From contig SUTS01000003.1 of assembly GCA_015152555.1 (NCBI GenBank), positions 62,001-126,000 of the forward strand: a DNA stretch of 64,000 nucleotides, read 5' to 3'. The position numbers were made by a program, and so were the translations under genes. This DNA is from Cyanobacteria bacterium SIG26. Lineage in GTDB: Bacteria > Cyanobacteriota > Vampirovibrionia > Gastranaerophilales > Gastranaerophilaceae. Of this stretch, positions 52,461 to 61,551 are shown piece after piece. The stretch's first letter is position 1, and each line of letters begins with the position of its first letter. The notes beneath the pieces were generated by a model, which saw nothing but the letters and a program-made list of their open reading frames with translations, had not been told where the DNA came from and made no database searches.

Positions 52461-53882
52461 ATGATAACATTTGATAATTTAACATTAAACGCTTTTTACG
52501 AAGAACAAAAAGAATTCATAATAGGTGCACGAATAAATAAAATTCAGCAACCTACAAGACGTGAGTTCTTAATAACTCTACGTAACCTTGGAGAAACAAA
52601 ACAACTGTATATCAACATAAATCCTCAAATGTATCATATTTGTGTTGCATCAAAAGAAAATATTACAAAACGCGAACTTGAGATTCCAAAATCTCCACCG
52701 ATGTTTTGTATGTTATTGCGAAAATATCTTGAAAATTCAAAAATCGCAAAACTTGAATGTCAAAAAGGTGAACGAATTTTAGAATTCTATATTGAAACAT
52801 ACAATGAATTAAAAGATAAAATATTCCTATGTTTAGCAATTGAACTTATGGGCAAACACTCAAATATAATATTATATAACACAGATACAGGAATTATACT
52901 TGGTTGTGCCCACAATGTCGGAGCAGACAAAAGCAGAGAACGTGAAATCTACGGAGGAATTCCATACACTTACCCTCCTCAACAAAAACAACTAACCAAA
53001 ACTTGGGATAGTTTAATTGAAAAGGTGAAACCACAAACAAATGTAAATGATTTAATTGATAATTACTATGCAAACATTATTGCAGTTCACAAATATAACA
53101 TGTTAAAAAACAACTACAAAGCAATAGTTACTCAAAAACTAAAAAAAATAAATAAATCCATTGCGCAAATAAACAATAAGCTATTATCAAACTCAGATAG
53201 CGACAAATTCCGACTTTGGGGAGATTTGATAATGGCCAATTTATATAACTTACCGGATTATTCATCTAAAATAGAAGTCTTTGATTACGAAAACAACAAG
53301 CAAATAGAATTAAAACTTGATAAAAATAAAACATTGAAAGAAAATGCAAACAGATTTTATCGCCAATATACAAAAGCAAAATCTGCCAACTCAAAAATTA
53401 ATGAACTTATTGAAAAATACACACAAGATAAGCAATACATCGAACAATTACTATATTCAATAAATTCTGCAAAAACAATCGATGATTTAAAAGAAATCTC
53501 GCCAGAAGTAGAACATAAAAAAGAAATAAAAAAGACTAAACAACAAATAGATATACCAAAGATCGAATTTGAAAACGGCACACGAATTTATATAGGGAAA
53601 AACAACAAACAAAACGACTATATAATATCAAAATTAGCATCAGATGATGATTTGTGGTTTCATACCCATAATTGTGCAGGTTCACATGTTTTATTAAAAA
53701 CACAAAACCTAACCGATGAACTCATCTTAAAATGCGCAAAACTGGCAAAAGAGAATTCCTCTGCAAAAGACTCTTCTAAAATTGGAGTAATCTACACAAA
53801 AAGGAAATATTTAAGAAAGCCTCCGGCCGCCAATTTAGGGTATGTTACTTACAAAAACGAAAAAGAAATAATAATTGACTAA
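52461..53882 (+). CDS. NFACT-family protein (RqcH/FbpA-like)
   Basis: In this 473-residue protein the N-terminal NFACT-N domain has MITFDNLTLNAFYEEQ, ARINKIQQP, SPPMFCMLLRKYL (79-91) and E104-R105 at the family's D-R pair. A Lys-rich helical middle (coiled coil) follows, then the NFACT-R domain at the C-terminus (RIYIGKNNKQNDYIISKL, DDLWFHTHNCAGSHVLL, VIYTKRKYLRKPPAANLG). RqcH binds obstructed 50S subunits and directs Ala tailing of stalled chains. Family members are usually about 550-570 residues, so this one is short, mainly in the middle. The start fits the leaderless pattern. Confidence 0.93.
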   Translation: MITFDNLTLNAFYEEQKEFIIGARINKIQQPTRREFLITLRNLGETKQLYININPQMYHICVASKENITKRELEIPKSPPMFCMLLRKYLENSKIAKLECQKGERILEFYIETYNELKDKIFLCLAIELMGKHSNIILYNTDTGIILGCAHNVGADKSREREIYGGIPYTYPPQQKQLTKTWDSLIEKVKPQTNVNDLIDNYYANIIAVHKYNMLKNNYKAIVTQKLKKINKSIAQINNKLLSNSDSDKFRLWGDLIMANLYNLPDYSSKIEVFDYENNKQIELKLDKNKTLKENANRFYRQYTKAKSANSKINELIEKYTQDKQYIEQLLYSINSAKTIDDLKEISPEVEHKKEIKKTKQQIDIPKIEFENGTRIYIGKNNKQNDYIISKLASDDDLWFHTHNCAGSHVLLKTQNLTDELILKCAKLAKENSSAKDSSKIGVIYTKRKYLRKPPAANLGYVTYKNEKEIIID

Positions 53883-53921
53883 AAAAAATCGGTGTAGATA
53901 AAACCTACACCGACTCTTTTT
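53883..53921 (+). terminator. Bidirectional terminator between NFACT and secY
   Basis: The stem CGGTGTAG / CTACACCG has a left A-run and TCTTTTTG on the right. It serves both convergent genes. Confidence 0.85.
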
Positions 53922-53935
53922 GTATTTATAAAATC

Positions 53936-55273
53936 CTACTCTTTCAAGAATGATTCATAATTTCTCGCAAGTAAATGAGTACGAACTTGATTGATTAAAT
54001 CAAGAGCTACACCAACCATAATGATTAATGAAGTAGCACCAATACCTTGCAAGGTTTCTATTTTTGTCAAATAACTTGCTAAAGACGGAACCAATGCAAC
54101 AATACCTAAACCTATAGCTCCGATAAAAGTTGTCTTTGATAAAATTTTATCTAAAGCATCAGCTGTAGGTTTGCCTGGCTTAATACCCGGAATTGAAGAT
54201 CCATACTTTTTCAAGTTATCCGCAATATCTTTTGGCTGCATATTTGGCATAATTGATGCATAGAAGAAAGTCAACGCGATAATTAAACCTACATACAAAA
54301 GATAATATACAAATCCGTCCGGACTCATAATTTGATTAAGCTTAACAATAAAATTACTCAATGCTACAGACTTAATCGCAGTTTGTCCGACTAAAGCTAA
54401 TATTGTTGATGGGAATAACAATATTGCAATAGCAAAGATAATTGGCATTACACCACCTGGGTTAAGTTTAAATGGAATAAATGAATTCATACCACCATAA
54501 ACTTTGTTACCAATTTGTCTTTTTGGATTTACAATGATTACTTTTCTAACAGCTTCTTGCATAATAACAATAAGAATCATAGCTAAGAAAAATATTGCTA
54601 ATAACAAGAATAATGCCATTTGCATTTGTGGATTTGATTTTACTAGCATATGAGTTCTGGACGCATAAATTGGAATACCAGACAATATACCACAGAAGAT
54701 TACTAAAGAACCACCATTACCGATGCCATTTTCTGTAATCAATTCTGAAATCCACATAACAAGTACAGCCCCTGCTGTTAAAACACATATTGAACTTGCA
54801 TAAAATGCCAAAGGATTAACCTGCGGCATTATTGCACCTGGTAGATGATGCAAGTACAACATAAATACAAATGATTGGAAGATTGCCAATATCACAGTAA
54901 ATACTCTCGTATACTGAGATAATTTTCTTCTTCCTGCTTCGCCCTCTTCTTTTTGTAGTTTCTCTAAAGCAGGGATAACTACAGAAACAAGTTGCACAAT
55001 GATTGACGATGTGATGAATGGACCAATACCTAGAGCAAGGATAGAAACTTTACCCAAAGCTCCGCCGGTAAATAAATCCAAGAAACCAATAATATTATTT
55101 CCATTTGCAATATTGGCAAAAACTTCGTTGTTAATACCATATAACGGCATTTGAACACCAAATCTCCAAACTGCAATCATCATAAATGTGAAAATGATTT
55201 TCTCCTTTAATCCAGAGACTTTCCACATTGACATCAAATCATCGGTAGTAGGCATTTTTACACCTTGTGCCAT
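53936..55273 (-). CDS. secY: Protein translocase subunit SecY
   Basis: This is a 445-residue ten-span channel of the Sec pathway. The start region (MTTDDLMSMWKVSGLKEKI) and the conserved ITSSIIVQLVSVVIPALEKL, LITENGIGNGGSLVIFCGIL and FYTAIMPNMQP-like FFYASIMPNMQPKDIADNL segments are present. It is overlapped 1 bp by rplO upstream. adk, which often follows secY, is not here. Confidence 0.97.
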   Translation of the reverse strand: MAQGVKMPTTDDLMSMWKVSGLKEKIIFTFMMIAVWRFGVQMPLYGINNEVFANIANGNNIIGFLDLFTGGALGKVSILALGIGPFITSSIIVQLVSVVIPALEKLQKEEGEAGRRKLSQYTRVFTVILAIFQSFVFMLYLHHLPGAIMPQVNPLAFYASSICVLTAGAVLVMWISELITENGIGNGGSLVIFCGILSGIPIYASRTHMLVKSNPQMQMALFLLLAIFFLAMILIVIMQEAVRKVIIVNPKRQIGNKVYGGMNSFIPFKLNPGGVMPIIFAIAILLFPSTILALVGQTAIKSVALSNFIVKLNQIMSPDGFVYYLLYVGLIIALTFFYASIMPNMQPKDIADNLKKYGSSIPGIKPGKPTADALDKILSKTTFIGAIGLGIVALVPSLASYLTKIETLQGIGATSLIIMVGVALDLINQVRTHLLARNYESFLKE

Positions 55274-55722
55274 TATACTAACTCAACCTTTCCGCCTGCT
55301 GCTTCAATTTTTTCTTTTGCTGATGGTGTTACATAAGCTGCTTTTACAGTAATAGCTGATTTAATTTCACCATTACCCAAAACTCTTAAACCAACACAAG
55401 TTGGATGAATAGTAAGAATTTCTTTTAAAGATTCAAAAGATACTTCTTTTAAACCTAAATCATCTAATCTACCAACATTAATTTGTGCATAGTTAAGTTT
55501 TGAATAAACTTGGAAACCTTTTAATTTTGGTAATCTTCTGTAAGCAGGCATTTGTCCGCCTTCAAAACCTCTTTTACTAGAGTTGCCAGATCTTTGACCT
55601 TCACCGTTATGACCACGGCAAGATGTTTTACCATGACCTGATGAACGACCACGTCCAACTCTTTTTGATTTAGAGGTTGAACCTTGAGCAGGTCTTAAAT
55701 CTTCTAATGTTATATTTGCCAT
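55273..55722 (-). CDS. rplO: 50S ribosomal protein L15
   Basis: This is a 149-residue protein. The N-terminal basic Gly-rich tail (SKRVGRGRSSGHGKTSCRG) penetrates the 50S subunit. The RLPKLKGFQV block and the C-terminal VTPSAKEKIEAAGGKVELV are typical. A 1-bp overlap with secY indicates coupled translation. GAGGA lies before the ATG. Confidence 0.97.
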   Translation of the reverse strand: MANITLEDLRPAQGSTSKSKRVGRGRSSGHGKTSCRGHNGEGQRSGNSSKRGFEGGQMPAYRRLPKLKGFQVYSKLNYAQINVGRLDDLGLKEVSFESLKEILTIHPTCVGLRVLGNGEIKSAITVKAAYVTPSAKEKIEAAGGKVELV

Positions 55723-55770
55723 ATTATTTTCCTCTTTCTTTGTATTAAATAATTATAACTTCTCGGGTAA

Positions 55771-55962
55771 TTACTTGATAACTTCTACTAAGTGAGAAAC
55801 TTTATTTACCATACCCATAATTGTTGCAGATGCTGCGTGTTCTACAACTTGATCTTTTTTAGAAAGACCTAAGCCTTTTACAACTCTGCGTTGGTGCTCA
55901 GATGAGCCGATTAAACTTTTAACAAGCTTAATTTGAATCATATTTTCTTTTTTATTTGCCAT
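55771..55962 (-). CDS. rpmD: 50S ribosomal protein L30
   Basis: This is a 63-residue protein (MIQIKLVKSLIGSSEHQR..., ending MVNKVSHLVEVIK), the usual length. It lies in the expected position between rpsE and rplO. L30 is often missing in plastids and cyanobacteria, so its presence is worth noting. Confidence 0.95.
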   Translation of the reverse strand: MANKKENMIQIKLVKSLIGSSEHQRRVVKGLGLSKKDQVVEHAASATIMGMVNKVSHLVEVIK

Positions 55963-55998
55963 AATTTTATTTCCTTATATTTTAATTTCAATTAGTCA

Positions 55999-56640
55999 CT
56001 AGTTTAAAAGTTCTGCCATTGTTAAGCCACGTTTTTTAGCAACTTCGTTAAATGGAGTCAATGCTTTTAATGCTTCGATTGTAGCATTAGCTGCGTTTAG
56101 AGGTGATTTTGAACCTAAAGATTTTGAAAGAATATTTTCAATACCAGCAAGTTCTAATACTGAACGAACAGCACCACCAGCAATGATACCTGTACCAGCT
56201 GAAGCAGGTCTCAACATTACAGCACCAGCACCTGATTTACCAGTAATTGGGTGAGGTATTGTTGTATTAAAGATAGGTACTGTAATAACATTTTTTCTAC
56301 CATCAGCAATAGCTTTTTGGATAGCGATGATAACTTCTGCAGCTTTAGCACAACCGATACCAACTTGTCCTTTTTGGTTACCAACAATAACGATTGCACG
56401 GAAGCTTAATTTTTTACCACCTTTAACAACTTTTGTTACACGGCTGATTTGAACAACTCTTTCTGTCCATTCAGATTGTGGCTTTTCTTCAGTTGTTTCA
56501 ATTTTTTGTTTTCTTCCACGGCCTTTTCTAGCTTTAGAAGGTTTTTCTTCAGTAGCAGCTTCAACTTCAACTGTAGATTCTTCTACAACAGTTTCTTCAG
56601 CCGCAACTTCAGTTACATTTAATTCTTCATTGTTTTCCAT
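55999..56640 (-). CDS. rpsE: 30S ribosomal protein S5 with acidic N-terminal extension
   Basis: This is a 213-residue protein. The conserved core (about 60-210) includes [59 protein letters not shown] and [16 protein letters not shown]. About 45 residues at the N-terminus (Glu/Thr/Val-rich, then [11 protein letters not shown]) are additional to the E. coli S5. It heads a partial spc cluster; the usual upstream genes (rplF, rplR) are not in the 750 bp before it, which is a hairpin-rich gap. Confidence 0.96.
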   Translation of the reverse strand: MENNEELNVTEVAAEETVVEESTVEVEAATEEKPSKARKGRGRKQKIETTEEKPQSEWTERVVQISRVTKVVKGGKKLSFRAIVIVGNQKGQVGIGCAKAAEVIIAIQKAIADGRKNVITVPIFNTTIPHPITGKSGAGAVMLRPASAGTGIIAGGAVRSVLELAGIENILSKSLGSKSPLNAANATIEALKALTPFNEVAKKRGLTMAELLN

Positions 56641-56879
56641 TGATTTTTACCTTTCTTGTAAGTTTATTACTTTCTAAATATTTTATCAGGTTGGGTGACC
56701 TGATTTACAGGAATACGCCAAAATACAAGCTATTTAAAGCTATTTTGAAATCGTATTCGAACTTTTACTTCTGACTCAATAACCATAACGCAAAGCAAGG
56801 TTAATGTCAACATTTTTGTTAAGAAATACGTATAAAATATATTATGTAGAAAATTTAAAAATCAAATCGAATATCACCA

Positions 56880-57251
56880 CTTTGAACCTTCACGCAGCGA
56901 GCACTCAATGTTTGTGAAACAATAACAAAGGCAAGTTTTGTTTGAGCGAAAGCGAGTTAACTTGCCAAAAGTTGAACAATTACAATTGAGTAGCGAGCGA
57001 AGTTCAGGTTCTGGTTTTGTGGAACTTTTGACACCAAAAGTTCCCCTGTCTGGAAGATCCGTCGGAGACGAAACAAGAGAAATCCCGAAAAGGTATAATT
57101 TGTTTAACATATATTCCAGATTTCTTTGACCGCAAAGAAACGTGGAGCAAAGAAACTCTTGGGCTGAGCTTCGTTCACTAATAAATTGTAAATGCTCAAC
57201 TATAAAACACACAACTCACTACGTTCAAACAAATGTGTTTTTGTAGTTGTT
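56880..57251. repeat. Hairpin-rich non-coding island before leuC
   Basis: The 765-bp gap between rpsE and leuC has no convincing gene. It holds several stems: GGCAAGTT / AACTTGCC (about 56930-56965), GGAACTTTT / AAAAGTTCC (57021-57044), TTTCTTTG / CAAAGAAA (57119-57138), and a long CAACT..AAACACA / TGTGTTT..AGTTG stem (about 57197-57251). Short frames on either strand here are shadows of this repeat-like DNA. Confidence 0.55.
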
Positions 57252-57405
57252 TCGCATAACATTTATTGTTCACTCCGCAAAGCCCAAACCCATTTTAACT
57301 AATTTTTATTATATACATTTACCCCTACATAATATATTTTATATGAACTTATTTACCTATTACTCTATTTGTGTTAAAATCATTTTATTGAAAGAGGGAT
57401 TATTT

Positions 57406-58647
57406 ATGGGACAAACTTTAGTTGAAAAAATCATATCAAACCACGCAGGAAAAGTAGTTAAAGCTGGAGAATTAGTTATTGCAAATGTTGATGTTTGTGC
57501 AGTTCAAGACGGAACCGGTCCTTTAACTGTTCAAGAATTCAAAAAACTTGGTAAAGAAAAGTTATATAACCCTGAGCGTACAATTTTGTTCATCGACCAC
57601 GCCTCACCAAGCCCGAAAAAAGAATTATCAAACATGCACACTATTTTACGTGATTTTTCAAAGGAATATGGTGCAGTTCTATCAGAAGTTGGTTCCGGAG
57701 TTTGTCACCAAAGACTTGTAGAAACATTTGTAAACCCTACTGAGATTTTAGTAGGCGCAGATTCTCATACTTGTACATCAGGCGCACTTGGAGCTTTCGC
57801 AACCGGTATGGGATCTACTGACGTTGCCGTGGCAATGGCTCTAGGTAAGACATGGTTAAAAGTCCCTCAGACATATAAGATTGTTGTAAATGGCAAATTC
57901 AAAGAAGGCATCTGCTCGAAAGATTTAATGTTGCATTTAATCGGTATGATTGGCGCAGATGGTGCTACCTATAAAGCATTAGAATTTTGCGGTCAAACAA
58001 TAGAAAATATGTGTATGGCTGAAAGATTCACTTTGGCTAACATGGCAGTTGAAGCCGGAGCAAAATGCGGATTATTTGTTCCTGATAACAAAACAAAAGA
58101 ATTTTTAGCATCAAGGGGTAGAGTAGAAAAATTCAAAGAAATCAAACCTGATGCGGATGCAATTTATGAAAGAATTATTGAAATCGATGCGGCAACAATA
58201 GAACATACCGTTTCTTGTCCCCACACCGTTGATAACACTAAACTTGCAAGCGAATTGAACGATGTAAAAGTTCATCAAGTATTTGTTGGGACTTGCACAA
58301 ACGGCCGTATTGAAGATATGCGCACTGTTGCAAATATCTTGAGAGGTAAAAAAGTAAATAAAGATGTAAGAATGTTAATTTGCCCAGCATCTAGAGATGT
58401 TTATAAACAAGCACTACAGGAAGGCCTGCTAGAAACATTTATTGATGCTAACGCAACAATATTACCTCCGGGATGCGGACCTTGTGTGGGTATACACGCG
58501 GGGATATTAGCAGATGACGAAGTCTGCTTAACAACTCAAAATAGAAATTTCCAAGGCAGATTAGGCAACACAAAAGGTTATATTTACTTATCATCACCTT
58601 ATGTTGCGGCATATTCTGCAATTAATGGTTATATTTCAGATAAATAA
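57406..58647 (+). CDS. leuC: 3-isopropylmalate dehydratase large subunit (LeuC/homoaconitase family)
   Basis: The start at ATG 57406 (AAAGAGGGATT upstream) gives 413 residues: MGQTLVEKIISNHAGK. The longer frame upstream is not supported. The [4Fe-4S] and active-site segments HTCTSGALGAFATGMGSTD, FVGTCTNGR and LPPGCGPCVGIHAG are intact. The length matches the compact archaeal/Thermotoga-type subunit. It partners the LeuD at 21116, or acts as a homoaconitase. leuA and leuB are not in this window. Confidence 0.94.
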   Translation: MGQTLVEKIISNHAGKVVKAGELVIANVDVCAVQDGTGPLTVQEFKKLGKEKLYNPERTILFIDHASPSPKKELSNMHTILRDFSKEYGAVLSEVGSGVCHQRLVETFVNPTEILVGADSHTCTSGALGAFATGMGSTDVAVAMALGKTWLKVPQTYKIVVNGKFKEGICSKDLMLHLIGMIGADGATYKALEFCGQTIENMCMAERFTLANMAVEAGAKCGLFVPDNKTKEFLASRGRVEKFKEIKPDADAIYERIIEIDAATIEHTVSCPHTVDNTKLASELNDVKVHQVFVGTCTNGRIEDMRTVANILRGKKVNKDVRMLICPASRDVYKQALQEGLLETFIDANATILPPGCGPCVGIHAGILADDEVCLTTQNRNFQGRLGNTKGYIYLSSPYVAAYSAINGYISDK

Positions 58648-59736
58648 TTATTTCCGCTTGCCACGTTCAAAGTTTCCGCCAGTAATTTTTGTCCCGCGGT
58701 TTTGTCCGGCGTATAAATCTTGATGCGTTTCTAGCGGTAACAGTTTAATTTCATCATTTATACCTAAGGATTTGAGGACTAGCCTACGTTGATAAGCTAA
58801 AGACTGGTCACCAGTGCCGTCGTTGTTTTTCTTTCTTGTGCGATTCCACTTGTAATCCTTAAAGTTTTCTGGACTAAGCTTGCCTTTTGCCTTAAGCGTT
58901 GCGACAATTTCTTTAACTTCGGCTGGGTAGAAACCTCTAATTATATCCTGAGTAAAGTACTCATTTTTTCCACTTAATTTATATGCATCTATCAAATCTT
59001 GTGATGCATATGTAATATTCATATCATATTGCCCGACTTTTAATTTTACGATTAATTCACCTAATGTTTCTGGGTCATCACATTTCAAAATACCTTCTTT
59101 TACAAGCGATGCCATGTTTTTGGAAACATATAAACTTGAATTAACCGGACCGGTTTTAAAATCTTCTTTGAAAGAACTATATTTAGTTAATTCAATTTCT
59201 CGGTTTCGTTGATCATTAAATAGCTTCATTAAAGTTTCATCATCCACCCCATTTTTATGTGAATGCCAGTCAGGTAGACCTTCCAAATATTGCTCCTTAA
59301 AATCTTCAAAATTCCAAGTTTTCATAATGTAGTCTTTATTATATTCAACCTTATCTTGAGATTTTAAACCATTAATAAACTTCAAGACTTTTTGCTGTTC
59401 TTCAGGCTTCATGCCAGATGTTGCTTCGAGAAAATCAGTAATTTCTTTCACAGACATTGCTTCGCCTTTTTGTGAACCGATTGCCAGAATTTCTTTGGAT
59501 AAATCATAAACAGAAGCCTCTGTTTTATATTCACTAAGCGCCTTTGTAATCGTTTTGATATCTTGTTGATTAAACCTATCCGCACCATCTTTTAACGTAG
59601 CTAGTTCCAGACGCTTTGCAACCATTTCAATATCTTTGGAAACTGTTTCACTAAGCGTATCACCTACTTTAGCAACCGGTTTTGGCAAACAATCATAAGC
59701 TTTAGCAACTAATTTTGAAGGATTAATAGAAACCAT
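58648..59736 (-). CDS. Hypothetical helical protein
   Basis: From ATG 59736 (AAAGGGG before it) the product is 362 residues: MVSINPSKLVAKAYDCLPKP. It is all-helical in character and rich in Lys/Glu/Asp, with no membrane segment and a very basic C-terminus (GTKITGGNFERGKRK). No domain is recognised. It lies 81 bp after the GH13 gene in the same direction, and is convergent with leuC with no gap. It may belong to the same transcript as the GH13 protein and the large membrane protein upstream. Confidence 0.75.
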   Translation of the reverse strand: MVSINPSKLVAKAYDCLPKPVAKVGDTLSETVSKDIEMVAKRLELATLKDGADRFNQQDIKTITKALSEYKTEASVYDLSKEILAIGSQKGEAMSVKEITDFLEATSGMKPEEQQKVLKFINGLKSQDKVEYNKDYIMKTWNFEDFKEQYLEGLPDWHSHKNGVDDETLMKLFNDQRNREIELTKYSSFKEDFKTGPVNSSLYVSKNMASLVKEGILKCDDPETLGELIVKLKVGQYDMNITYASQDLIDAYKLSGKNEYFTQDIIRGFYPAEVKEIVATLKAKGKLSPENFKDYKWNRTRKKNNDGTGDQSLAYQRRLVLKSLGINDEIKLLPLETHQDLYAGQNRGTKITGGNFERGKRK

Positions 59737-59817
59737 CAGAACCCCTTTCATTTTATATTCATATTAAATATAAAACATTTTTTCTGGGCTTTTTGACAAT
59801 TTCTAAAGTTTTATTAA

Positions 59818-61551
59818 CTAGTGCTGCTTATATACCTGATTTGTATAATTTTCAATATATGGTGTATCAATTTCAAACACATGAATTCTTCCAGGAGCTA
59901 AATCTAACGAAATTTCACCTTGTCGTAATTGGAATTTAGAAGTTTCTCCATACGCAGGCAAAAGATTATTCAATTCCTGATTAGGTTTTAAAGTTGGAAC
60001 TTGAACTTTACAAGCTACTGACCTATTCACATTTTTATTAGCCAAAACTAATAACGTTTTGCCTTGTCTATGACGAGCAAATGCAATTACTTGATCTTGT
60101 TTATCTTTTTTCTTATCTAAAATTATATAAGACCCGCGCTTAACCACATCTGAATATTTATCACGTAACTTCATAGCCTCAGCCGCAAAATCACCAATTT
60201 CAGGTTCATTTCCTCCCGGTTTACGCGACAAATTAAATATATCTAATTTACCTTGGTGTACAGTCATATCGTTACAATCAGTCATAGTGTTTGTAGAATG
60301 CATATCTCTGTATGCATAATCATACTTATCGCCGGAATGGAATCCATCAACAAAATACGGATTTAACATTGGTAGAGTAGCTTGTAAACCAGATGTAAGA
60401 TTACAATAATCTGCACCACCGTGATACATAGGAGAAATATCATCATGCGTTGCAAAAGATCCGATTAAAGATTTCCCTTTCTCAACACGATATGATAAAT
60501 TCAAATTATCGATTACATAATCGTGTAACTCTTTTGCAGTATTCCACTCGTGGAAAATATGATACTGGCCATAATAAGCATCGAACCCAGCACGAAGTGA
60601 ATCCTCCGGTCTATCAAACGGCATATTCGCTTGAGGTGAAGCATCTTCATAAGTATAAGTCTCTGCCAACCACGCAAATTCAGGATCACGTTTTCTGGAA
60701 TATGGAATTATAATATCCCAAAATTCAACAGGTTTTGCTCGAGCAACATCGGCTCTTATTCCATCTACCCCTGCATCAATCATCATATCTACAAATTTCT
60801 TATGATATTCTAATAACGCAGGATTTAGAGTTCGCTTACCTTCATCTTCCCATGGTTGAAACATTCTAATATCATTCCAACCTTGAGGGGTTTTTGCCAA
60901 TCCATTACGCTCGAAAGCCATCAAATCAGGTCTGTTCATAAACAAATCATAAGATGCACAACTTGGCATATCAACCATGACTTTAATATCTCTATCATGA
61001 CAAGCATCAACAAAAGCCTTAAACTGTTCAATATCAGAACGTGAATCGTTTTTATCAATTAATATAGGATCAATTTTCAACATATCTAACGGAGAGTACA
61101 CGGAACCCGCTGTACCCATCGCATTATTTTTCCCAGGAGGATTTATTGGTAGAACGTGTAATGTATTTATCCCATAAGATTTTACTTCGTCTAATCTGTC
61201 AATTGCATTTAAAAATGTCCCATGAATTTCTTTACCATCGATATATTCATTACCATTAGTATCTTGAGCATTAAAAGTCCTTGGTATCATCGCTAATATA
61301 CTTGCACTATTAGTTAAAAACATGGATCTTAAATTATTTTTATATGGTTTTGATATAGAAGAAGTCGGCTGACTAACTTTTACAACAGGAGAATTAATAG
61401 TCGCCAGACCTTCTAGATATTTAGCAATTAAAGAAGATCCATTACCTTGTTGCTTAGGAACAGATATATTTTGTTCAGGTAAAGACTGTTGAGTTTTTTC
61501 CTTAGCTAAATTCACCCTTTGAGCAATCAAATTTGTAGATACATTAATCAT
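59818..61551 (-). CDS. GH13 (alpha-amylase family) glycoside hydrolase with EF-hand-like loop
   Basis: This 577-residue protein has a TIM-barrel with the four GH13 regions: VMVDMPSC (191-198), GIRADVAR (264-271, nucleophile D268), AETYT (296-300, acid/base E297) and FATHDD (366-371). A C-terminal beta domain ends near IHVFEID. Residues 97-108 (DTNGNEYIDGKE) match a calcium-binding EF-hand loop, placed just before the barrel. No signal peptide is present, so it should be cytoplasmic unless exported otherwise. The N-terminal 60 residues are Gln/Ser/Pro-rich and unlike other GH13. Likely substrate: glycogen or maltodextrin. GGAGG lies before the ATG, which follows the stop of the upstream gene. 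Confidence 0.88.
   Translation of the reverse strand: MINVSTNLIAQRVNLAKEKTQQSLPEQNISVPKQQGNGSSLIAKYLEGLATINSPVVKVSQPTSSISKPYKNNLRSMFLTNSASILAMIPRTFNAQDTNGNEYIDGKEIHGTFLNAIDRLDEVKSYGINTLHVLPINPPGKNNAMGTAGSVYSPLDMLKIDPILIDKNDSRSDIEQFKAFVDACHDRDIKVMVDMPSCASYDLFMNRPDLMAFERNGLAKTPQGWNDIRMFQPWEDEGKRTLNPALLEYHKKFVDMMIDAGVDGIRADVARAKPVEFWDIIIPYSRKRDPEFAWLAETYTYEDASPQANMPFDRPEDSLRAGFDAYYGQYHIFHEWNTAKELHDYVIDNLNLSYRVEKGKSLIGSFATHDDISPMYHGGADYCNLTSGLQATLPMLNPYFVDGFHSGDKYDYAYRDMHSTNTMTDCNDMTVHQGKLDIFNLSRKPGGNEPEIGDFAAEAMKLRDKYSDVVKRGSYIILDKKKDKQDQVIAFARHRQGKTLLVLANKNVNRSVACKVQVPTLKPNQELNNLLPAYGETSKFQLRQGEISLDLAPGRIHVFEIDTPYIENYTNQVYKQH

Noticed and set aside
56874-57212. 112-codon ORF on the minus strand and overlapping 63-codon plus-strand ORF
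   Set aside because: Both run through several perfect hairpins, have odd Cys/Ser-rich composition and no ribosome-binding site. This is repeat DNA.
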